Below the pieces are notes generated by a model, which saw only the letters and a program-made list of their open reading frames with translations, ran no database searches and was not told the DNA's origin. DNA of 10,918 nucleotides from a bacterium (GTDB lineage Bacteria; Desulfobacterota; GWC2-55-46): assembly GCA_027310325.1 (NCBI GenBank), contig DAIDBB010000226.1, forward strand, positions 1-10,918, given 5' to 3'. Of this stretch, positions 6,871 to 10,918 are shown one piece after another (the first letter of the stretch is position 1; the number at the start of each line of letters is the position of its first letter). Both the position numbers and the translations under genes were made by a program.

Positions 6871-7641
6871 CTAAAATCCGATAATGTTAAAACCCGCGTC
6901 CACGTATATAATTTCCCCCGTTACCCCGCTCGAAAGGTCGCTTAAGAGGTAAAGGGCCGTTTTTGCCACATCTTCCTGAGTGACGTTCCGCTTTAACGGC
7001 GCTTTGGCCTCAACCTGGTCGAGTATGGACTTAAAGCCAGTTATTCCCATGGCCGCAAGCGTCTTTATCGGCCCCGCCGAGATTGTATTGACCCTTATAT
7101 TTTTCGCCCCGAGGTCTGCGGCGAGGTACCTTACGCTGGCCTCGAGGGCCGCCTTGGCGACACCCATCACATTGTAGTTCTGTATCACCTTCTCGCTCCC
7201 GTAGTAGCTCAAGGTAATTATGCTTCCGGGCCTGCCTTCCATGAGGGGCATGGCCCTGCGGGCGAGCGCAACGAGTGAATACGCGCTCACGTCGAGAGCT
7301 ACCTTGAACCCCTCCCGCGACGTGTTCACAAACTCGCCCTTGAGCTCCTCCTTCTTCGCGAAGGCCAGCGAATGTACAAGGGCGTCAAGGCCGCCCCATT
7401 CCTTTGAAAGGGTGTCGAATACCGCATCTATCTGCGCGTCGTCCGTGACATCGCACGGCAGAACGAGCTTCGCGCCTATGGATTCCGCAAGTGGCCTTAC
7501 CCTCGACTCCAGGGCCTCGCCGGCGTATGAAAAGGCGAGCTCCATGCCTTCTTTATTAAGAGCCTGGGCTATGGCCCAGGCGATGCTCCTTTCATTGGCG
7601 ACCCCGAAAATTATGCCCTTTTTCCCCTCAAGCAGTCCCAT
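6871..7641 (-). CDS. fabI: Enoyl-[acyl-carrier-protein] reductase (NADH), FabI
   Basis: A short-chain dehydrogenase that performs the last reduction of each fatty-acid elongation cycle (type II FAS, cytoplasm). I start it at ATG 7641, which has AAGGAGG 9 nt upstream and gives 256 residues; the frame is open further 5', but that extension has no family match. Visible features are MGLLEGKKGIIFGVANERSI with the FabI-type dinucleotide-binding loop, DVTDD near 64-68, HSLAFA (90-95), and the catalytic Tyr146, Tyr156 and Lys163 (Y-x6-K), which fall at the same numbers as in E. coli FabI. The C-terminal DAGFNIIGF is also characteristic. Residue 93 is Ala where E. coli has Gly, which is common in other FabI proteins and not evidence of triclosan resistance. 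The gene is divergent from the galT-like gene across 175 nt. Confidence 0.96.
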   Translation of the reverse strand: MGLLEGKKGIIFGVANERSIAWAIAQALNKEGMELAFSYAGEALESRVRPLAESIGAKLVLPCDVTDDAQIDAVFDTLSKEWGGLDALVHSLAFAKKEELKGEFVNTSREGFKVALDVSAYSLVALARRAMPLMEGRPGSIITLSYYGSEKVIQNYNVMGVAKAALEASVRYLAADLGAKNIRVNTISAGPIKTLAAMGITGFKSILDQVEAKAPLKRNVTQEDVAKTALYLLSDLSSGVTGEIIYVDAGFNIIGF

Positions 7642-7702
7642 GAACGAAATCCTCCTTCCGAGCGTTAATGAAAAAATAAATGTCCATTTTTCCGAGACCC
7701 TA

Positions 7703-7731
7703 CTTCTATCATTATTCCCGGAATCATTCAA
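7703..7731 (-). promoter_or_regulatory. Candidate promoter for fabI
   Basis: Read on the minus strand, TTGAAT (7731-7726) is followed after 17 bases by TAGAAG (7708-7703). Each hexamer matches four of six consensus positions. Transcription would begin near 7696, leaving a leader of about 55 nt that contains the AAGGAGG ribosome site. The spacing is ideal but the hexamers are only moderate. Confidence 0.35.
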
Positions 7732-7782
7732 CAGTTCTTTGGCGTAGCATGGCTCCATATGTTTCTTCCGCCGCAGATGCTA

Positions 7783-7810
7783 TTGATTTTCATGGATTTT
7801 ATGATACTAT
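7783..7810 (+). promoter_or_regulatory. Promoter immediately upstream of the galT-like gene
   Basis: TTGATT (7783-7788) and TACTAT (7805-7810) are separated by 16 bases; each matches four of six consensus positions. Only six bases (CCACAT) lie between the -10 and the ATG at 7817, so the predicted start of transcription falls on or next to the start codon. No ribosome site precedes that ATG. Together these suggest a leaderless mRNA. Confidence 0.5.
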
Positions 7811-7816
7811 CCACAT

Positions 7817-8812
7817 ATGTCCGAGCTGAGACTGAACCTTTTGACAAGGGAGTGGGTAATAATCGCAACAGAAAGGGCGAAACGGCCCGCCGATTATAAG
7901 ACTTCCTTTTCAAGGCCGGCGGCTCCGGAATATCTCAGCACATGCCCTTTTTGTCCCGGCAACGAACACAAGACCCCGGACGAGTTCCTGAGGGTCGCGG
8001 AAGACGGCAAATGGAGGATGCGGGTCGTATCGAACAAATACCCGGCCCTTCTGAACAAGGGCGAACGCAAATGGTCTGGCGACGACGGGAAACGGTCGGT
8101 CTCGGGCGTTGGCGTCCACGAAATAATAATAGAAAGCCCCCTTCATAACTCCAGCATGGCCCTGATGGACCTCAAATATATAGAGGAGATCCTCGGGATA
8201 TATAAGAAAAGGTTCATAGAGGCGCACCGGGACCCGCGGGTAGAGCACGTGATAATATTTAAAAACCACGGGGAAGGGGCGGGAACCTCGATCGGACACC
8301 CCCATACACAGCTCATCGGGACCCCGGTGGTGCCGATACAGTTCCGCGACAGGGTCCAGGCCGCGATGCATTTCTTCGACGACACCGGCAAATGCATCGT
8401 ATGTTCCGTCCTTGAAAAGGAAAGATCCGAGGGAAGAAGGGTACTGATGGATACGGAACACTTCAGCACCTTCATACCTTACGCGGCCCTTTCGCCTTTT
8501 CATACATGGATATTCCCCAAGAGGCATTACGCTTCAATTTCAGACATCATGGAAGATGAGATGAAAGACCTGGCGGTGCACCTTAAGACCCTGCTATCGA
8601 AATTCTACTGGGGCCTTGACGACCCCGACTACAACTACGTCATAAGGTCGAGCAGGCCCGAAGACGCCGGTAACGAATACTGCCATTGGTATTTTGCCGC
8701 CATCCCGAGGATAACGAAAAGCGCCGGGTTCGAACTCGGAAGCGGCATGTTCATCAACACCAGCCTGCCGGAAGAGAGCGCTGATTTCCTTAAAAATGTA
8801 AGGATAGAGTGA
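7817..8812 (+). CDS. galT: Galactose-1-phosphate uridylyltransferase family (GalT-like nucleotidyltransferase)
   Basis: A 331-residue HIT-superfamily nucleotidyltransferase. It opens with MSELRLNLLTREWVIIATER, near-identical in style to the GalT N-terminus, which fixes the start although there is no ribosome site. Zinc residues CPFC (Cys43, Cys46) and probably His110 are present. The catalytic motif is HPHTQ (161-165, active His163) preceded by GAGTSIG. A second CIVC pair lies at 193-196, and CHWYFAAIPRIT is near the C-terminus. GalT swaps UMP between glucose-1-P and galactose-1-P. However, the late HWYF...IPR segment and GSGMFINTS region resemble the branch that includes plant ADP-glucose phosphorylase, so an adenylyl substrate is possible. 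No galK or galE is in view. It begins a co-directional set with the Nudix, selD and OsmC genes and may be translated without a leader. Confidence 0.88.
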   Translation: MSELRLNLLTREWVIIATERAKRPADYKTSFSRPAAPEYLSTCPFCPGNEHKTPDEFLRVAEDGKWRMRVVSNKYPALLNKGERKWSGDDGKRSVSGVGVHEIIIESPLHNSSMALMDLKYIEEILGIYKKRFIEAHRDPRVEHVIIFKNHGEGAGTSIGHPHTQLIGTPVVPIQFRDRVQAAMHFFDDTGKCIVCSVLEKERSEGRRVLMDTEHFSTFIPYAALSPFHTWIFPKRHYASISDIMEDEMKDLAVHLKTLLSKFYWGLDDPDYNYVIRSSRPEDAGNEYCHWYFAAIPRITKSAGFELGSGMFINTSLPEESADFLKNVRIE

Positions 8813-8819
8813 CGCCGGC

Positions 8820-9278
8820 ATGGATAAAAAGCGAGACTTGAAGAACCCCCTTCCGACAGTTGACGTCATTATCGAACTTGAAAACGGCATAGCGCTTATT
8901 GAAAGAAAAAACCCGCCTTACGGCTGGGCGATACCAGGGGGGTTTGTGGACGTTGGCGAGACCCTTGAGGAGGCGGCGGCAAGGGAGGCCCTCGAAGAGA
9001 CGTCGCTCAAGGTGCGGCTAAGGATGCAGCTCCACGCCTACTCGGCCCCCGATCGCGACCCGAGGTTCCATACTATCTCGGTCGTCTTCGTCGCCGAGGC
9101 CAATGGTGTCCCCGTGGCCAGGGACGACGCGAAGGGAATAGGCGTTTTTACAGAGAAAAACCTGCCTGAGCCTATGGCGTTCGATCATGCGCGGATACTG
9201 AAGGATTACTTCAGGTGGAAGAGGGAAGGGTTTAAGGCGTTTGAACTCAACGGAGCCGTATCAACGGGAAAGAGGTAA
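8820..9278 (+). CDS. Nudix hydrolase, ADP-ribose pyrophosphatase-like
   Basis: A 152-residue Nudix protein that would hydrolyse a nucleoside diphosphate linked to another group. The Nudix box starts at Gly41 (GGFVDVGETLEEAAAREALEE), with Glu47, Arg55, Glu56, Glu59 and Glu60 in the canonical spacing. The Gly normally found in EExG is Ser62, a tolerated variation. The following HAYSAPDRDPRFHTISVVF segment is typical of the ADP-ribose/ADP-sugar pyrophosphatase branch. The ATG lies 7 nt after the galT-like stop with only a poor ribosome site, which suggests translational coupling. The position next to a nucleotide-sugar transferase fits removal or recycling of nucleotide sugars, but the substrate is not fixed by sequence. 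Confidence 0.9.
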   Translation: MDKKRDLKNPLPTVDVIIELENGIALIERKNPPYGWAIPGGFVDVGETLEEAAAREALEETSLKVRLRMQLHAYSAPDRDPRFHTISVVFVAEANGVPVARDDAKGIGVFTEKNLPEPMAFDHARILKDYFRWKREGFKAFELNGAVSTGKR

Positions 9279-9279
9279 G

Positions 9280-10332
9280 GTGCTCTTCACAACGGGAAAA
9301 AAAATCAAACTTACCGATTGGGCGAGCTGCGCGGGTTGAGCGGCCAAAATGGGCCCCGACGCCCTGATGCAGGTCCTGCATCAGCTGCCTCACGTTAAGG
9401 ATAAAGACCTCCTTGTAGGCATAGAGACCGCCGACGACGCGGGGGTCTATCGAATTTCAGACGGACTGGCCATAATCTCGACCCTCGATTTCTTCCCTCC
9501 GCTCGTCGACGACCCGTTCACGTTCGGTGCGATAGCCGCCGCCAACTCCCTTAGCGACGTATACGCGATGGGCGGAACGCCGAGGCTTGCGATGAACATA
9601 GTCTGCTTCCCGAAGGACCTAAGCCTCGATGTCCTAAACGAGATAATACGGGGGAGCATGGAAAAGCTCAAAGAGGCGGAGACCCTCCTCGTGGGGGGAC
9701 ATTCGATCGAGGATGCGGAGATAAAATACGGCCTTTCGGTAACCGGCTTCGTAAATCCCGCCGATATCAAGACCAACAGGGGCGCGAAGGCTGGAGATGC
9801 CCTTATCCTTACAAAACCGATAGGGACCGGTATAATCGCCAGCGCCCTCAAGGCCGGTAGAATAAAGCCAAACGACGCCGCGGACACGATCGCCGGGATG
9901 ACCTCTTTGAACAGGGCGGCATCCGTTGCCATGGTCGAGGCCGGCGCAAACGCCTGTACGGACGTAACCGGGTTCGGCCTGCTGGGCCACGCCATGGAGA
10001 TGGCCAAGGGGTCGGACGTGGGCCTCGTTATCCACGCCTCCAATATAAGGCTTTATCCTTTCGCTTACGAGCTCGTAAGGAAAAAGGCCAATAGGCCAAG
10101 GACGCTTTTAGCCAACAGGGAGTTCCTGATAAAGGACATGGATATTAGAATAACCGATAACGACCTGGAGCTCCTTCTCTTCGACCCGCAGACCTCGGGC
10201 GGGCTGCTTATATCGATCCCGGAGGAAGGGAGCGCGCTATTAACCGAAAAACTGAAGGGTACGGGGATAGACGCCACAGTAATAGGCAGCGTGGTCAAAA
10301 AAGAAGAGGGCTGGAGGATACGCGTAGAATAA
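9280..10332 (+). CDS. selD: Selenide, water dikinase containing selenocysteine (SelD)
   Basis: SelD makes selenophosphate from selenide and ATP, the selenium donor for Sec-tRNA and 2-selenouridine. The reading frame is open upstream of ATG 9349 except for one TGA at 9337-9339. Read as Sec it gives KIKLTDWASCAG-U-AAKMGP, the family's active-site segment, with Sec20 where E. coli has Cys17 and Lys23 where it has Lys20. The best start is GTG 9280, with AGAGG upstream and 1 nt after the Nudix stop, giving 350 residues (E. coli 347). Other motifs are ETADDAGVY (about 49-57), GGHSIED (about 139-145), DVTGFGLLGH (228-237) and FDPQTSGGLL (about 301-310). A hairpin after the UGA fits a bacterial SECIS. 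Annotated from 9349 instead, the protein would lose its catalytic residues. Confidence 0.94.
9337..9339 (+). other. In-frame UGA selenocysteine codon of selD
   Basis: TGA sits between Gly19 and Ala21 of SelD, exactly at the catalytic Cys/Sec column. Sequence on both sides is family-like (LTDWASCAG before, AAKMGPDAL after), so it is not a gene end. This predicts that the genome encodes SelA, SelB and tRNA-Sec elsewhere. Confidence 0.92.
9364..9384 (+). promoter_or_regulatory. Bacterial SECIS hairpin in selD
   Basis: CTGATGCAG (9364-9372) pairs perfectly with CTGCATCAG (9376-9384), a 9-bp stem closed by the loop GUC. Reading the top of the stem, the apex is GCAGGUCCUGC, close to the GGUC apex of the E. 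coli fdhF element as I recall it. The loop G lies 33 nt after the UGA, within the spacing usually accepted for bacterial SECIS elements. It would recruit SelB to decode the UGA. Confidence 0.82.
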
Positions 10333-10366
10333 AACCATCTTTTGACTCAATAAAAAAGGAGGGCTT

Positions 10367-10888
10367 ATGGGGATCAATAACGTCAACGTCGATAAGCTTA
10401 ATAGTGTCATAAAGGATCTCGAAAAGGACCTTTCCAAGGCCAAGAAGGTAAATAGGATCGAAGGCGACTGGAAAGTCGGCACAGGAAGCCAGTTCAGCTC
10501 TACCGTCCAGTTCGAGAGCGGGAAGGTCACCCTCGAGGCCGACCAGCCGACGTTCCTCGGCGGCGGCGGCACGCAGCCCGGGCCCATGGCGTACTGCCTT
10601 TACGGCTCGGCGTCCTGCTATGCGGCGACTTTCGCGACATACGCGGCGTTGTATGGGGTAAAGCTGAAGAAATTAAGGATAGTCGCCGAGAGCCCCATAG
10701 ATTTCTCGAAGGTCTTTGGCCTCACGAACAACCCGATAACCGAGAAGGTAAAGTTCACCCTCTACATCGAAAGCGACGCGCCGGCAAGCAAGATAAGGGA
10801 GATAGAGGAGCTTTCCAAGGAGAGATGCCCGGCGGTATACTGCCTTACAAACCCGATACCGCTCGAGACCGAACTTAAGATAGGTTAG
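10367..10888 (+). CDS. OsmC-family protein
   Basis: A 173-residue OsmC/Ohr-superfamily protein. These are small, usually dimeric thiol peroxidases that reduce organic hydroperoxides with a cysteine pair, though some family members have other roles. After a charged helical start (about 1-30) comes the beta-rich part with TVQFESGKVTLEAD. The central helix follows with GPMAYCLYGSASCYAATF (Cys77, Cys84), and a C-terminal half contains ERCPAVYCL (Cys154, Cys159). Cys84 and Cys154 occupy the places of the usual redox pair. A strong AAGGAGGG ribosome site lies 3-4 nt before ATG 10367. It follows selD by 34 nt with no terminator between them, so co-transcription is likely. The link to selenium is only positional; some OsmC relatives elsewhere are known selenoproteins, but this one has Cys throughout. 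Confidence 0.88.
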   Translation: MGINNVNVDKLNSVIKDLEKDLSKAKKVNRIEGDWKVGTGSQFSSTVQFESGKVTLEADQPTFLGGGGTQPGPMAYCLYGSASCYAATFATYAALYGVKLKKLRIVAESPIDFSKVFGLTNNPITEKVKFTLYIESDAPASKIREIEELSKERCPAVYCLTNPIPLETELKIG

Positions 10889-10918
10889 TTTTAAAAAAAG
10901 AGGGGAATCCTTTTGGGT

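Noticed and set aside
7360..7375. FabI Ala93 as a triclosan-resistance change
   Set aside because: Ala is a normal residue here in many FabI proteins, so it gives no evidence of resistance.
7642..7758. 39-codon N-terminal extension of FabI
   Set aside because: The extension has no family similarity, and ATG 7641 has an AAGGAGG site and gives the standard FabI length.
9349..10332. SelD starting at ATG 9349
   Set aside because: This start removes the catalytic Sec20 and Lys23; the upstream frame is clearly SelD-like through the UGA.
10889..10918. AAAAG...CTTTT symmetry at the window end as a terminator
   Set aside because: The pairing is weak and the window ends before a U-tract could be judged; GAGGGG could equally be a ribosome site for a following gene.

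Overview
The window is about 10.9 kb of compactly coded bacterial DNA with thirteen main genes, one broken gene remnant and no tRNA, rRNA, CRISPR array or insertion sequence that I could see. The organism looks like a diderm-type, Sec-decoding, probably anaerobic or microaerophilic bacterium. The reasons are an LxGC-type lipoprotein box, a periplasmic TlpA/cupredoxin pair, FabI, a long-chain polyprenyl diphosphate synthase, endonuclease Q and a selenocysteine-containing SelD. Frequent AGG and ATA codons and moderate GC would suit lineages such as Nitrospirota, Desulfobacterota or Omnitrophota-like groups, but this placement is a weak inference.

Layout. Positions 1-90 hold the last codons of a plus-strand gene, closed by a symmetrical terminator (98-134) that also serves the convergent minus-strand pair: a plastocyanin-like cupredoxin (713-1366) followed 15 nt later by a TlpA/ResA-like thioredoxin lipoprotein (152-697). 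Next on the plus strand are a TIGR02757/DUF2400 gene broken by a one-base frameshift (1588-2444), a promoter (2490-2518), a long-chain polyprenyl diphosphate synthase (2660-3634) and endonuclease III (3667-4317), whose fourth Fe-S cysteine is a serine. A plus-strand stub of a zinc alcohol dehydrogenase (4352-4528) lies at the convergent junction. The minus strand then carries beta-carbonic anhydrase (4631-5311), endonuclease Q (5381-6634) and FabI (6871-7641).

From 7817 to 10888 a plus-strand, probably co-transcribed set reads galT-like, Nudix hydrolase, selD and OsmC-family gene. The galT-like start lies where transcription is predicted to begin, so it may be leaderless. selD really starts at a GTG at 9280 and reads through an in-frame UGA (9337-9339), which encodes selenocysteine at the catalytic position. 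A perfect 9-bp hairpin with a GUC loop downstream (9364-9384) fits a bacterial SECIS element. A conventional gene caller would start this gene at 9349 and lose the active site.

Functionally, three genes point to base-damage repair (Nth, EndoQ and, more speculatively, the DUF2400 protein, which shares a DTH segment and a terminal cysteine cluster with Nth). The rest cover lipid and quinone precursors (polyprenyl synthase, FabI), CO2/bicarbonate exchange, periplasmic copper or thiol chemistry, nucleotide-sugar handling (GalT-like plus Nudix), and selenium activation with thiol-peroxide defence (SelD, OsmC). I did not find a wholly new system. The observations most worth following up are the Sec-SelD with its SECIS, a beta-clamp-like QIGLF tail on EndoQ, the Cys-to-Ser change in Nth, the DUF2400 frameshift, and the truncated dehydrogenase.
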